DNA from: Aeribacillus composti
GTDB lineage: Bacteria > Bacillota > Bacilli > Bacillales > Aeribacillaceae
Assembly (NCBI RefSeq): GCF_007827555.1
Contig: NZ_VISS01000013.1
Span: 1 to 64,000 of the forward strand
Direction: 5' to 3'
Length of the DNA: 64,000 bases
Part shown: one piece after another, positions 55,565 through 64,000 of the stretch
Layout of the letters: each line of letters starts with the position of its first letter
Numbering within the stretch: position 1 is the stretch's first letter
The notes under the pieces: generated by a model
What the model was told of the DNA's origin: nothing
Databases searched by the model: none
Seen by the model: the letters and a program-made list of their open reading frames with translations, nothing else
Program-made: the position numbers and the translations under genes

Positions 55565-57625
55565 ATGGAAATGAATCAATATTTGGACATTTTTATTGAA
55601 GAAAGTAAAGAACATTTGCAGTCGTGCAACGAAAAGCTTTTGGAGCTTGAACAAAATCCGGATGATTTAGGAATTGTGAACGAAATTTTTCGCTCCGCCC
55701 ATACATTAAAAGGAATGGGCGCAACGATGGGGTTTGAAGATTTAGCCGATTTAACACATAAAATAGAAAATGTGTTTGACGCCATTCGCAATCAAAAATT
55801 AGAAGTAACGCCTGAAATTATGGATGTCCTTTTTGAAGCATTGGAGAATTTGGAGGAAATTGTTTTATCGATTGCGGATGGAGGAGACGGCAAAAAAGAT
55901 GTTTCGGCCATTGTGAAAAAACTGCAAGCGATTGAAAGCGGAGAACAAATTGAAGATGAGACAGCTGAAAATGAAACATCAAGAGAACAAGTGCAGGATG
56001 TGAAAAAACTGAAGTTTGATGAATATGACAGGACGGTCATTCTTCAATCAATTGAACAAGGATTTCAAGTATACGAAATCAACATTCGGCTTCGAGAAGA
56101 CTGCATCTTAAAAGCAGCGAGAGCATTTATGGTTTTTGAATTGCTTGAGAAGCACGGGGAAGTGGTCAAATCATCGCCTTCTGTTGATTTACTCGAAGAA
56201 GAAAAGTTTGACAACAATTTTTCGGTTGCCTACATTACGAAGGAAGATAAGGACTTTATCCGGAACAGCCTATTGAAAATTTCAGAGGTTGAAGAAGTAC
56301 TAGTTGAAAAAGTGAATGTAGAAAAGCCAAGTACTGAAAGAGTACAGCAGTCTGTTTCCAGCATACAATCTAATTCCAGCCAACAAACTGCTGCTAGCAA
56401 ACAAACTACTGTTTCCAGCAAGCAAAGCCGTCAGCAGAAGGACAGCTCGAAAGACACTAGCCAAAAACAGAAGAAAAACCAGCAAAAGACGATCCGCGTC
56501 AACATTGAGCGCCTCGATATTTTAATGAACTTGTTTGAAGAATTAGTCATCGACAAAGGGCGTTTAGAGCAAATATCAAAAGAATTAAATCACTCGGAGC
56601 TGAAAGAAACGGTTGAGAAAATGTCCAGAGTTTCAGCTGATTTGCAAAACATTATTTTAAATATGCGCATGATTCCAATCGAAACCGTTTTTAACCGCTT
56701 CCCGAGAATGGTGAGAAATCTCGCCCGCGATTTAAATAAAAAAATCAATTTAGTTGTCACTGGCGCTGAAACCGAATTGGATCGGACCGTCATTGATGAA
56801 ATTGGCGATCCGCTTGTGCATCTAATCCGAAATGCGATCGACCATGGGATTGAAACGCCTGAAACCCGCCTGAAATATGGCAAAAAAGAAGAAGGAACGC
56901 TGCGGCTCAGCGCATATCACAGCGGAAATCATGTCTTTATCGAAATCGAAGACGACGGTGCAGGAATCAATCAGAAAAAGGTATTGCAAAAAGCTATTGA
57001 GCGGGGAATCGTTACAAAAGAGGCAAGCGAAACATTAACGGAAAAACAAATTCATGAACTCATTTTCGCATCAGGCTTTTCAACGGCTGAAAAAATTTCA
57101 GATGTCTCTGGACGGGGTGTAGGGCTTGATGTAGTGAAAAATACAATCGAATCGCTCGGAGGAAGCATCACCATCGAGTCGGAAGAAGGAAAAGGATCTT
57201 TATTCTCGATCCAGCTCCCGCTGACATTAACGATTATTTCCGCCATGCTCATTGAAGTTGGAAATGAAAAATACGGTATTCCGATTTCGTCTATCATTGA
57301 ATCCCTTGTTATTAAAAAAGAAGATATTTTACAGACACATCAAAACAAGGTGATTGATTATCGCGGAAAAATTGTACCTCTAGTGTTTTTAAAAGAAATT
57401 TTTGAAGTGGACGCCGAGGATGACCAAGATTATGTTTCAATCGTCGTTGTCAAAAAAGGAGATAAAATGGCTGGTTTAGTTGTCGATTCCTTCATCGGTC
57501 AGCAAGAGATTGTTTTGAAATCGTTAGGACAATATTTGACAAATGTATTCGCCATCTCAGGTGCCACAATTTTAGGAGACGGTCAAGTTGCATTGATCGT
57601 TGATTGTAATGCATTAATCCAGTAA
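55565..57625 (+). CDS. cheA: Chemotaxis histidine kinase CheA
   Basis: CheA reads receptor state and phosphorylates CheY and CheB. The 686 residues have the P1 phosphotransfer domain with His46 in RSAHTLKGMG, the P2 CheY-binding domain (about 160-250), a Ser/Gln/Lys-rich linker (about 265-312), the P3 dimer helices, the P4 ATPase with HLIRNAIDHGIE, DDGAGI and GRGVGLDVV, and the CheW-like P5. AAGGAGTG precedes ATG 55565, with a second in-frame ATG two codons on. The linker is longer and more repetitive than most, though such regions vary. Confidence 0.97.
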   Translation: MEMNQYLDIFIEESKEHLQSCNEKLLELEQNPDDLGIVNEIFRSAHTLKGMGATMGFEDLADLTHKIENVFDAIRNQKLEVTPEIMDVLFEALENLEEIVLSIADGGDGKKDVSAIVKKLQAIESGEQIEDETAENETSREQVQDVKKLKFDEYDRTVILQSIEQGFQVYEINIRLREDCILKAARAFMVFELLEKHGEVVKSSPSVDLLEEEKFDNNFSVAYITKEDKDFIRNSLLKISEVEEVLVEKVNVEKPSTERVQQSVSSIQSNSSQQTAASKQTTVSSKQSRQQKDSSKDTSQKQKKNQQKTIRVNIERLDILMNLFEELVIDKGRLEQISKELNHSELKETVEKMSRVSADLQNIILNMRMIPIETVFNRFPRMVRNLARDLNKKINLVVTGAETELDRTVIDEIGDPLVHLIRNAIDHGIETPETRLKYGKKEEGTLRLSAYHSGNHVFIEIEDDGAGINQKKVLQKAIERGIVTKEASETLTEKQIHELIFASGFSTAEKISDVSGRGVGLDVVKNTIESLGGSITIESEEGKGSLFSIQLPLTLTIISAMLIEVGNEKYGIPISSIIESLVIKKEDILQTHQNKVIDYRGKIVPLVFLKEIFEVDAEDDQDYVSIVVVKKGDKMAGLVVDSFIGQQEIVLKSLGQYLTNVFAISGATILGDGQVALIVDCNALIQ

Positions 57626-57650
57626 TGCTTGATGGAAGGGGAAGATGAGA

Positions 57651-58124
57651 ATGGCAAATAGTGTATTTAATGAACAGAAGGTCATAGTTTTTCAGCTGCA
57701 AGACAAAGAATACGGGGTTTTTGTACAAAATGTGAAATCGATTGAAAAAGTTGACCATATCACCCGCGTTCCGAAAACAGCTGACTATATAAAAGGAGTC
57801 ATCAATTTGCGCGGTGTTGTCACTCCGATCATAGATTTAAGAAAAAGATTGAATATGCCGGAAAAAGAAATAACAGATCAGACGAGAGTGATTATAGCTG
57901 TTCAAAATGAAATGGAAGTTGGATTGATTGTTGATTCTGCCAATGATGTCGTCGATATATCTGAAGACAGTATTGAACCTGCTCCAAGCGTCATCGAACA
58001 AGTAGAAACCGAGTTTATAAAAGGAATTACAAAATTGGATAAACGGCTGATTATGCTCCTTGACCTTGAAAAAGTGCTGAGCAAAGAAAATCAGAGGGTA
58101 ATAGAGCATGAGCAAGTTGTTTGA
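57651..58124 (+). CDS. cheW: Chemotaxis coupling protein CheW
   Basis: CheW joins receptors to CheA in the signalling arrays. The 157 residues are one CheW domain, with IVFQLQDKEYGVFVQNVKSIEKV, GVINLRGVVTPIIDLRKRL and the closing DLEKVLS. ATG 57651 was chosen as nine bases after GGAAGGGG; ATG 57645, in the same frame, is too close. It overlaps cheC by 17 bases. Confidence 0.95.
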   Translation: MANSVFNEQKVIVFQLQDKEYGVFVQNVKSIEKVDHITRVPKTADYIKGVINLRGVVTPIIDLRKRLNMPEKEITDQTRVIIAVQNEMEVGLIVDSANDVVDISEDSIEPAPSVIEQVETEFIKGITKLDKRLIMLLDLEKVLSKENQRVIEHEQVV

Positions 58125-58734
58125 TTTATCAAACAAAAGGATCGATATATTAAAGGAAATTGCCAATATCGGAGCGGGAAATGCCGCAACGAGTCTGTCC
58201 CAACTTCTTAATAAAAAAATTGAAATGAAAGTTCCGAACGTTTATGTCGCCTCTTTTAACGATGTGATGGATTTAGCAGGCGGTGCGGAAACAGAGGTTA
58301 CGGCTGTATACATCCGCATTCAAGAGGATATAACTGGATCGATGTTTTTCATTTTGCCGATCCCGCAGGCTAAAAAATATGCAAAAGCATTAATGAATGA
58401 TTATGTTCTTCAGGATGCTTCAACTATGAAAGAAATGGAATGCTCTGTTTTGCAGGAGCTCGGCAACATCCTGATTGGATCCTATTTATCTGTTTTATCG
58501 AACATGACCAATTTGATGGTTAATCCGTCCGTTCCTGCCATCCAATGTGATATGTTCGGCGCGATTATCAGTCATGCTCTGATCGAGCTTTCGCTTGAAA
58601 GTGATGAAGCACTTGTCATCGATGCTGTTATAAAAGAAGAAGGGCATCAAGATTCCGAATTAATAAGAGGGCATATTTTCTTTCTGCCCGACTCACAGTC
58701 ATATAAAAAAATTTTTGACATATTAGAGGTTTAG
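58108..58734 (+). CDS. cheC: CheY-P phosphatase CheC
   Basis: CheC removes phosphate from CheY-P and binds CheD, forming a feedback adaptation loop typical of Firmicutes. The 208 residues have two phosphatase-like sites with Glu-x-x-Asn pairs: EIANIGAGNAATSLSQLL near 14-31 and ELGNILIGSYLSVL near 115-128. ATG 58108 is inside the end of cheW. It has no C-terminal SpoA domain, unlike FliY. cheD follows after 4 bases. Confidence 0.95.
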   Translation: MSKLFDLSNKRIDILKEIANIGAGNAATSLSQLLNKKIEMKVPNVYVASFNDVMDLAGGAETEVTAVYIRIQEDITGSMFFILPIPQAKKYAKALMNDYVLQDASTMKEMECSVLQELGNILIGSYLSVLSNMTNLMVNPSVPAIQCDMFGAIISHALIELSLESDEALVIDAVIKEEGHQDSELIRGHIFFLPDSQSYKKIFDILEV

Positions 58735-58738
58735 TGAA

Positions 58739-59236
58739 ATGGGGCATTTTGAAAATGTTGTAAAAGTCGGTATTTCGGAAATGAATGTTGTGAAAGCTCC
58801 GTGGAAAATTCGAACAACTGGATTAGGATCTTGCGTCGGACTCGTCATCTATGATGATGTAAATAAATTGGCAGGACTTGCTCATATAATGCTGCCTGAT
58901 TCTTCGCTTTCAAACAAGGAGCCTTTAAATTGTGCAAAATATGCGGATACGGCTGTAACAGAATTAATTCGTCTTTTAAAAAACTATGGAGGAAACATCA
59001 TGTTTTTTAAAGCGAAAATAGCTGGAGGAGCTGAAATGTTTCCGCATCGGCCATCTTCCAAAATCATGCGAATAGGTCCGAGAAATGTTGAAGCGGTCAA
59101 ACAGCATTTGTTGAGCAGTAATATCCCTATCGTTAGCGAAGATGTTGGCGGTAAAAATGGAAGAACCATTGAATTTGATACGAATTCATTCATTTTGACG
59201 ATTCGCACCGTCAATCTTGGAGTGAAGCAAATATAG
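58739..59236 (+). CDS. cheD: Chemoreceptor deamidase CheD
   Basis: CheD deamidates glutamines of chemoreceptors and, when bound to CheC, raises its phosphatase activity. The 165 residues show the catalytic Cys in TGLGSCVGLVIYD, the His in GLAHIMLPDS, and the late conserved GGKNGRTIEFDTNSF. ATG 58739 follows cheC closely with no strong ribosome binding site, so coupling is likely. Its place before sigD is the same as in B. subtilis. Confidence 0.95.
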   Translation: MGHFENVVKVGISEMNVVKAPWKIRTTGLGSCVGLVIYDDVNKLAGLAHIMLPDSSLSNKEPLNCAKYADTAVTELIRLLKNYGGNIMFFKAKIAGGAEMFPHRPSSKIMRIGPRNVEAVKQHLLSSNIPIVSEDVGGKNGRTIEFDTNSFILTIRTVNLGVKQI

Positions 59237-59271
59237 CCGGAGATTGACATTTTAGAAGGAGGAAAAAGGCA

Positions 59272-60042
59272 ATGGTCCAATCGATGACACTGAATGATGA
59301 AAGGGTGTACTGGGACAAGTGGTTTCGTCACCGTGATCAAGATGCGGGCAACATGCTCGTCAAAAAATATATGCCGCTTGTCCGCTATCATGTCAGTCGT
59401 ATTTCAGTGGGTCTTCCAAAAAATGTCGATAAAGATGATTTAATAAGTTTTGGATTGATGGGATTATATGATGCACTGGAAAAATTTGACCCTACACGAG
59501 ATTTAAAATTCGATACGTATGCATCCTTCCGCATACGCGGAGCCATTCTTGACGGACTAAGGAAAGAAGATTGGCTTCCAAGAAGTTTTCGGGAAAAAGC
59601 AAAAAAAGTGGAAGCAGCCATTGAGCGGTTGGAGCAAAAATATCATCGCAATGTGACGCCTAATGAAGTTGCAGAAGAGTTGGGTATGACACCCGAAGAA
59701 GTCGTTCATGTCGTCAATGAAAACTTTTTTGCCAATGTCTTGTCAATTGATGAACAATTGCATGACCAAGAAGAAGGGGAACAGATGAACATTGTCCTTA
59801 AGGATGATAAAACATTAACTCCGGAAGAGCATCTGTTAAAAGAGGAATTATTTGAGCATTTAACAAAATTGATCTCACAATTAAACGATAAGGAGCAGCT
59901 CGTATTAAGCTTGTTTTATAAAGAAGAGCTGACATTAACAGAGATAGGAAACGTGCTGAATTTGTCCACTTCGAGAATTTCGCAAATTCATTCGAAAGCA
60001 TTATATAAATTAAAAGGAACGCTCGTTAAGCTTTTATCTTAA
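59272..60042 (+). CDS. sigD: Motility sigma factor SigD (FliA family)
   Basis: SigD directs transcription of late flagellar, chemotaxis and autolysin genes. The 256 residues contain region 2 with DDLISFGLMGLYDALEKFDP and FDTYASFRIRGAILDGLR, region 3 (PNEVAEELGMTPEEV), and region 4 with LTLTEIGNVLNLSTSRISQIHSKAL. AAGGAGGAAAA precedes ATG 59272. It is the second-last gene of the operon, so distance from the promoter affects how many cells switch motility on in B. subtilis. Confidence 0.97.
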   Translation: MVQSMTLNDERVYWDKWFRHRDQDAGNMLVKKYMPLVRYHVSRISVGLPKNVDKDDLISFGLMGLYDALEKFDPTRDLKFDTYASFRIRGAILDGLRKEDWLPRSFREKAKKVEAAIERLEQKYHRNVTPNEVAEELGMTPEEVVHVVNENFFANVLSIDEQLHDQEEGEQMNIVLKDDKTLTPEEHLLKEELFEHLTKLISQLNDKEQLVLSLFYKEELTLTEIGNVLNLSTSRISQIHSKALYKLKGTLVKLLS

Positions 60043-60070
60043 AAAGAATACAATTAAATGAGGTTGAAAC

Positions 60071-60550
60071 ATGGCGGTATTTCTTTTACTGAGCTTTGTT
60101 TTGCACATCGTTTCGTTTTACTTTATCATTCTCCTTTATACACGCTATCAAAATGTAAAAAAAATAGAAGAAAAGCAGGAACAATTATTAAAAGAAGCAG
60201 AAGATTCGCTCGCGATGTTTTTATTGGAATTAAAAGAAGAAAACAAACAATTTCTTGAACAGCTCGAGCAAAACAGCGCCAAGCCCGGTTCTTTTGATCT
60301 CGAAAAATTAGTTGCGCAGCTGGAAGACAAGGTGGAAGTGAGCACAATCCAGAAAGATGCGAGCGCGGATGCAGAGCCTATCGACAAGGATGCAGAGCTT
60401 ATAGAAGAGCCTAAAGATAAAAGAAAAAATTTGCATAAACAAGTATTCCAATTATTAGAGAAAGGATATACTATAGACGAAATCGCACAAACATTACATG
60501 TCGGCAAAACAGAAATTGAACTCGTCATGAAATTTCAACAAAACGATTGA
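60071..60550 (+). CDS. swrB: Swarming motility protein SwrB (YlxL)
   Basis: SwrB supports flagellar export-gate maturation and SigD activity in B. subtilis. The 159 residues have an N-terminal membrane segment (about 3-24), a charged coiled coil (about 30-70), an acidic middle, and a C-terminal helix-turn-helix-like stretch VFQLLEKGYTIDEIAQTLHVGKTEIELVMKF. The sequence is poorly conserved, so position and layout carry the call. ATG 60071 follows TGAGG. It ends the fla/che operon, with no clear terminator before rpsB. Confidence 0.88.
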   Translation: MAVFLLLSFVLHIVSFYFIILLYTRYQNVKKIEEKQEQLLKEAEDSLAMFLLELKEENKQFLEQLEQNSAKPGSFDLEKLVAQLEDKVEVSTIQKDASADAEPIDKDAELIEEPKDKRKNLHKQVFQLLEKGYTIDEIAQTLHVGKTEIELVMKFQQND

Positions 60551-60558
60551 ATTCTTTC

Positions 60559-60587
60559 TTGATTGCCAAACTTCCATATGTTATATT
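60559..60587 (+). promoter_or_regulatory. SigA promoter of rpsB-tsf
   Basis: TTGATT (60559-60564) and an extended -10 (TG, one base, TATATT at 60582-60587) are spaced by 17 bases. The start would be near 60594, about 106 bases before rpsB. Confidence 0.65.
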
Positions 60588-60618
60588 TGTTTTTGGTGCT
60601 AATACACACGTCTGTTGA

Positions 60619-60656
60619 TTTAAGCATCGGTGCTGTTTTGTGCAGTCATGCTTAAA
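60619..60656 (+). repeat. Hairpin in the rpsB leader
   Basis: The perfect nine-base arms TTTAAGCAT (60619-60627) and ATGCTTAAA (60648-60656) lie in the leader between the promoter and rpsB. It might be an autoregulatory target for S2, but I do not know a matching described leader in Bacillus. Confidence 0.5.
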
Positions 60657-60699
60657 AATGAAGCGGGCGGAGGATGAAAAACCATTAGGAGGAATGAAA

Positions 60700-61401
60700 A
60701 TGTCAGTTATTTCAATGAAACAATTATTAGAAGCTGGTGTTCATTTCGGTCATCAAACACGCCGTTGGAATCCGAAAATGAAACGCTATATTTTCACTGA
60801 ACGGAACGGAATTTACATCATTGACCTTCAAAAAACAGTAAAAAAAGTTGAGGAAGCGTATCAATTTGCAAGAGAGTTAGCTGCAAATGGAGGCAACATT
60901 TTATTCGTTGGTACGAAGAAGCAGGCGCAGGAATCTGTTAAAGAAGAAGCAGAACGCGCAGGAATGTTTTACGTCAATCAGCGCTGGCTGGGAGGAACAT
61001 TAACGAACTTTGCTACAATTCAAAAACGAATTGCTCGTTTAAAAGAAATTGAAAAAATGCAAGAAGACGGCACATTTGATGTATTGCCGAAAAAAGAAGT
61101 AGTTCGTTTGAAAAAAGAATTGGAACGCCTTGAGAAATTTTTAGGCGGCATTAAGGAAATGAAACAGCTGCCTGATGCTGTTTATATTATCGATCCTCGC
61201 AAAGAGCGCATCGCTGTATCGGAAGCTCGCAAATTAAATATTCCGATTATCGGCATCGTTGACACAAACTGCGATCCGGATGAGATCGATTATGTAATCC
61301 CTGCAAATGATGATGCAATCCGCGCCGTCAAATTGTTAACTTCCAAAATAGCAGATGCTGTTTTAGAAGGCAAACAAGGCGAAGAAACTACAACTGCCTA
61401 A
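60700..61401 (+). CDS. rpsB: 30S ribosomal protein S2
   Basis: S2 binds the 30S head-body joint and recruits S1-like functions. The 233 residues start [28 protein letters not shown] and contain [19 protein letters not shown] and [28 protein letters not shown] 60700 follows TTAGGAGGA; a longer in-frame reading covers the leader. The C-terminal tail is about 13 residues shorter than the acidic tail of B. subtilis S2. It heads the rpsB-tsf group, after the fla/che operon as in B. subtilis. Confidence 0.97.
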   Translation: MSVISMKQLLEAGVHFGHQTRRWNPKMKRYIFTERNGIYIIDLQKTVKKVEEAYQFARELAANGGNILFVGTKKQAQESVKEEAERAGMFYVNQRWLGGTLTNFATIQKRIARLKEIEKMQEDGTFDVLPKKEVVRLKKELERLEKFLGGIKEMKQLPDAVYIIDPRKERIAVSEARKLNIPIIGIVDTNCDPDEIDYVIPANDDAIRAVKLLTSKIADAVLEGKQGEETTTA

Positions 61402-61405
61402 ATGA

Positions 61406-61451
61406 CAAAAGGTGATAAGAGGGGATTTTAGCCTTTTATCACCTTTTTTAA
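61406..61451 (+). terminator. Terminator or attenuator between rpsB and tsf
   Basis: A perfect 12-base stem AAAAGGTGATAA/TTATCACCTTTT (61407-61418 with 61436-61447) is followed by more T. As tsf lacks an obvious promoter, partial read-through is likely. Confidence 0.85.
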
Positions 61452-61477
61452 GCATACGAATTGAAGGAGGAACTTTT

Positions 61478-62359
61478 ATGGCAATTACTGCTCAAATGGT
61501 AAAAGAGCTTCGGGAAAAAACCGGTGCAGGCATGATGGACTGCAAAAAGGCATTGACTGAAACAAATGGTGATATGGACAAAGCAATAGATTATCTTCGT
61601 GAAAAAGGCATAGCGAAAGCTGCGAAAAAAGCTGACCGAATCGCTGCAGAAGGCTTGACATTAATCAAAACTGACGGCAATACAGCTGTTATTTTGGAAG
61701 TGAATTCCGAAACAGACTTCGTTGCCAAAAATGATTCTTTTAAACAATTAATTGAAGATTTGGCTAAACACTTGCTGGCAAGCAAACCAGCTGATTTAAA
61801 AGACGCATTGGCTTCCAAAATGGAAAACGGTTCAACAGTGGAAGAATACATCCATGCTGCTATTGCTAAAATTGGCGAAAACATTACATTACGCCGTTTT
61901 GAAGTTGTCGAGAAAAATGATCAAGATGTCTTCGGCGCTTACTTGCACATGGGCGGACGCATTGCAGTATTAACGGTGCTTGAAGGCACAAATGATGAAT
62001 CTGCTGCAAAAGATGTAGCAATGCATATTGCAGCGGTTAATCCGCGTTATATTTCTCGTGAAGATGTTCCTCAGGCTGAAGTGGAGCACGAACGCGAAGT
62101 TCTTAAAAAACAAGCTCTTCAAGAAGGAAAACCTGCAAACATTGTAGAAAAAATGGTTGAAGGCCGCCTCGGCAAATTTTTTGAGGAAATTTGCCTTTTA
62201 GAGCAAAATTTTGTAAAAAATCCTGATCAAAAAGTACGCGATTTCGTCAAAGCACAAAACGCAAACGTAAAAGCGTTTGTTCGCTATGAAGTTGGAGAAG
62301 GAATTGAAAAGCGTCAAGAAAATTTTGCTGAAGAAGTTATGAATCAAATTAAGAAATAA
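61478..62359 (+). CDS. tsf: Elongation factor Ts
   Basis: EF-Ts exchanges GDP for GTP on EF-Tu. The 293 residues have the N-terminal UBA-like part with [18 protein letters not shown], the segment [15 protein letters not shown], and the long core. ATG 61478 follows GAAGGAGG; a longer in-frame reading overlaps the terminator stem. The length equals that of B. subtilis Tsf. Confidence 0.98.
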   Translation: MAITAQMVKELREKTGAGMMDCKKALTETNGDMDKAIDYLREKGIAKAAKKADRIAAEGLTLIKTDGNTAVILEVNSETDFVAKNDSFKQLIEDLAKHLLASKPADLKDALASKMENGSTVEEYIHAAIAKIGENITLRRFEVVEKNDQDVFGAYLHMGGRIAVLTVLEGTNDESAAKDVAMHIAAVNPRYISREDVPQAEVEHEREVLKKQALQEGKPANIVEKMVEGRLGKFFEEICLLEQNFVKNPDQKVRDFVKAQNANVKAFVRYEVGEGIEKRQENFAEEVMNQIKK

Positions 62360-62379
62360 AAGTCATGAAAATGTTAAGA

Positions 62380-62409
62380 AGGGAACACAAGCGAGTGTTC
62401 CCTCTTTTT
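62380..62409 (+). terminator. Terminator after tsf
   Basis: GGGAACAC/GTGTTCCC (62381-62388 with 62395-62402) is followed by TCTTTTTG. It is a compact intrinsic terminator. Confidence 0.88.
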
Positions 62410-62468
62410 GAAAACCCTTTGTTTCAACTTTTCTATATATAGCGTCAAGAAATAGCTTGGAGGTTAAT

Positions 62469-63191
62469 ATGAGTACGCCAAAATATCATCGTATCGTGCT
62501 GAAATTAAGTGGAGAGGCGCTTGCTGGAGCTCAAGGCTTTGGAATTAATCCTTCCGTCATACAGTCAATTGCCAGACAAGTAAAGGAAATTGCTGAAATG
62601 GGTGTAGAAGTCGCAGTAGTTGTTGGCGGCGGAAACATTTGGAGAGGCAAAATCGGCAGCGAGATGGGGATGGATCGGGCAACAGCAGACTATATGGGAA
62701 TGCTGGCGACTGTTATGAATTCTTTAGCTTTACAAGATAGTTTGGAAGGACTCGGCATTCCTACCCGAGTGCAAACTTCAATTGAAATGCGACAAGTCGC
62801 AGAACCGTACATAAGAAGAAAAGCCATTCGCCATTTGGAGAAGAAAAGGGTAGTCATTTTCGCAGCAGGAACAGGAAATCCTTATTTCTCAACAGACACA
62901 ACGGCTGCGTTAAGAGCCGCTGAAATCGAAGCAGATGTCATTTTAATGGCGAAAAATAATGTAGATGGTGTATATAGCGCAGATCCAAAAAAGGATGCCT
63001 CAGCGGTAAAATATGATGAGTTATCTTATTTAGATTTATTAAAAGACGGGTTGGCTGTCATGGATTCAACAGCTTCTTCATTATGCATGGACAATAATAT
63101 TCCTTTAATTGTTTTCTCGATTATGGAAGAAGGCAACATTAAACGTGCTGTTTTAGGAGAAAATATTGGAACAATTGTAAGGGGGAAATAA
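62469..63191 (+). CDS. pyrH: UMP kinase
   Basis: PyrH makes UDP from UMP in pyrimidine nucleotide synthesis and is regulated by GTP and UTP. The 240-residue amino-acid-kinase-fold protein has [41 protein letters not shown], and the nucleotide-site [16 protein letters not shown] 62469 follows TTGGAGGT; an in-frame TTG overlaps that site. frr is two bases after the stop. Confidence 0.97.
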   Translation: MSTPKYHRIVLKLSGEALAGAQGFGINPSVIQSIARQVKEIAEMGVEVAVVVGGGNIWRGKIGSEMGMDRATADYMGMLATVMNSLALQDSLEGLGIPTRVQTSIEMRQVAEPYIRRKAIRHLEKKRVVIFAAGTGNPYFSTDTTAALRAAEIEADVILMAKNNVDGVYSADPKKDASAVKYDELSYLDLLKDGLAVMDSTASSLCMDNNIPLIVFSIMEEGNIKRAVLGENIGTIVRGK

Positions 63192-63193
63192 AC

Positions 63194-63751
63194 ATGTCTA
63201 AACAAGTTCTTTCACAAGCGAAAGAAAAAATGGAAAAAGCTTTATCAGCTTTCAAACGTGAATTAGCAGGTGTTCGTGCAGGCCGGGCAAACGCGTCTTT
63301 GCTTGATAAAATTCAGGTCGACTATTACGGAGTTCCAACTCCTGTAAATCAATTGGCATCGATTTCCACGCCAGAAGCACGTTTGCTTGTTGTTCAGCCT
63401 TATGACAAATCGACAATCGGTGAGGTTGAAAAAGCGATTTTAAAATCTGATCTTGGATTAACGCCGACATCGGACGGATCCGTCATCCGCATTGCCATTC
63501 CTCCATTGACGGAAGAGCGAAGAAAAGAACTGACAAAAGTAGTTCGCAAATATTCAGAGGATGCAAAAGTCGCTGTGCGAAACATTCGCAGAGATGCAAA
63601 TGATGAATTAAAAAAATTAGAAAAAGCGGGCGACATTACAGAAGATGAACTGCGCGGTTTTCAAGATGATGTACAAAAACTGACGGACGAATACATTAAA
63701 AAAATTGATTCCGCAACAAAAGAAAAAGAAAAAGAAATCATGGAAGTTTAA
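63194..63751 (+). CDS. frr: Ribosome recycling factor
   Basis: RRF with EF-G splits post-termination ribosomes. The 185 residues form the three-helix bundle and beta-alpha-beta head, with [38 protein letters not shown] and [20 protein letters not shown] is nine bases before ATG 63194 and overlaps the end of pyrH. It is co-transcribed with pyrH, and a hairpin follows. Confidence 0.98.
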   Translation: MSKQVLSQAKEKMEKALSAFKRELAGVRAGRANASLLDKIQVDYYGVPTPVNQLASISTPEARLLVVQPYDKSTIGEVEKAILKSDLGLTPTSDGSVIRIAIPPLTEERRKELTKVVRKYSEDAKVAVRNIRRDANDELKKLEKAGDITEDELRGFQDDVQKLTDEYIKKIDSATKEKEKEIMEV

Positions 63752-63777
63752 ACAAAATGAATGTACAATAGAAATGT

Positions 63778-63813
63778 GCTAAAAACCCTCTTTTCTCACA
63801 GGGGGTTTTTTTG
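63778..63813 (+). terminator. Terminator after frr
   Basis: An A-rich left arm with ACCCT pairs imperfectly with AGGGGGT and is followed by TTTTTTT. The stem has a bulge, but the position and the T-run fit a terminator. Confidence 0.75.
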
Positions 63814-63869
63814 TTCAAGAGGATTTGCTACATTTTTTAATGTCATATTATTCTCGGTGGAGGATTCTT

Positions 63870-64000
63870 ATGTTTAATTTTCCTTATAAAAAAAAGAGCA
63901 GCAAAGGTTCCAAAAACTTGGTGGCGAAAGAAAACATTTTAGTAAATGAAATACCGGAACATGTGGCCATCATCATGGACGGAAACGGAAGATGGGCGAA
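63870..64000 (+). CDS. uppS: Undecaprenyl diphosphate synthase, 5' part only
   Basis: UppS makes the C55 lipid carrier for cell-wall synthesis. Only the first 43 codons are in the window, and the gene runs off the end. It has a lysine-rich N-terminal extension (PYKKKSSKGSKN), then EIPEHVAIIMDGNGRWAK, the family signature with the catalytic Asp at about residue 37. GGTGGAGG precedes ATG 63870. Position after frr matches B. subtilis uppS, so the identity is firm although the gene is incomplete. Confidence 0.95.
   Translation, partial: MFNFPYKKKSSKGSKNLVAKENILVNEIPEHVAIIMDGNGRWA

Noticed and set aside
60658-60699. An upstream in-frame start for rpsB
   Set aside because: The ATG at 60658 has no ribosome binding site, while ATG 60700 has a strong one and matches the conserved S2 start.
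62408-62439. A promoter before pyrH (TTGAAA and TATATA)
   Set aside because: The spacing is 20 bases and the -35 lies in the tsf terminator T-run. It is possible, but too weak to list.

Overview
The window is one continuous stretch of a Bacillaceae (Firmicutes, low-GC Gram-positive) chromosome. The proteins resemble Bacillus subtilis products closely, and the gene order matches the B. subtilis region from yloU to uppS almost gene for gene. The genus cannot be fixed from the sequence alone. All 66 genes called here lie on the + strand, as expected for an essential, highly expressed block read with replication. I see no tRNA, rRNA, insertion sequence, prophage or CRISPR array.

Region 1 (1-13.5 kb) holds an Asp23-family gene (yloU) and the fatty acid kinase gene fakA, then recG. 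Next is the lipid cluster fapR-plsX-fabD-fabG-acpP, with a FapR-type operator on its promoter, followed by rnc, smc and ftsY. The sdaAB-sdaAA pair that B. subtilis carries between yloV and recG is absent. Region 2 (13.5-22.7 kb) is a translation and protein-targeting block: ylxM-ffh, rpsP-khpA-ylqD-rimM-trmD, rplS behind an L19-type leader, signal peptidase I, rbgA and rnhB. It ends with ylqG-ylqH, a pair that looks like a FliK-like protein plus a stand-alone FlhB C-terminal domain. Region 3 (22.7-33.3 kb) has sucC-sucD, dprA, topA, trmFO, and codV-hslV-hslU-codY, closed by a strong terminator.

Region 4 (33.5-60.6 kb) is a complete fla/che operon of 32 genes from flgB to swrB. It encodes the rod, MS ring, switch, export apparatus (FliPQR, FlhAB, FliHIJ), hook and hook cap, the chemotaxis core (CheA, CheW, CheY, CheB, CheC, CheD), the FlhF/FlhG pair, and the flagellar sigma factor SigD. 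The hook gene flgE is the notable departure: its product is about twice the length of B. subtilis FlgE because of two internal insertions. Region 5 (60.6-64 kb) returns to housekeeping: rpsB, tsf, pyrH, frr and the start of uppS, which is cut by the window edge.

Most of the window is ordinary conserved core genome, and I found no clearly new multi-gene system. The points most worth a second look are the ylqG/ylqH pair, the FlgE insertions, and several unexplained inverted repeats or leader hairpins (upstream of recG, ylqD, trmFO, codV, flgB and rpsB).
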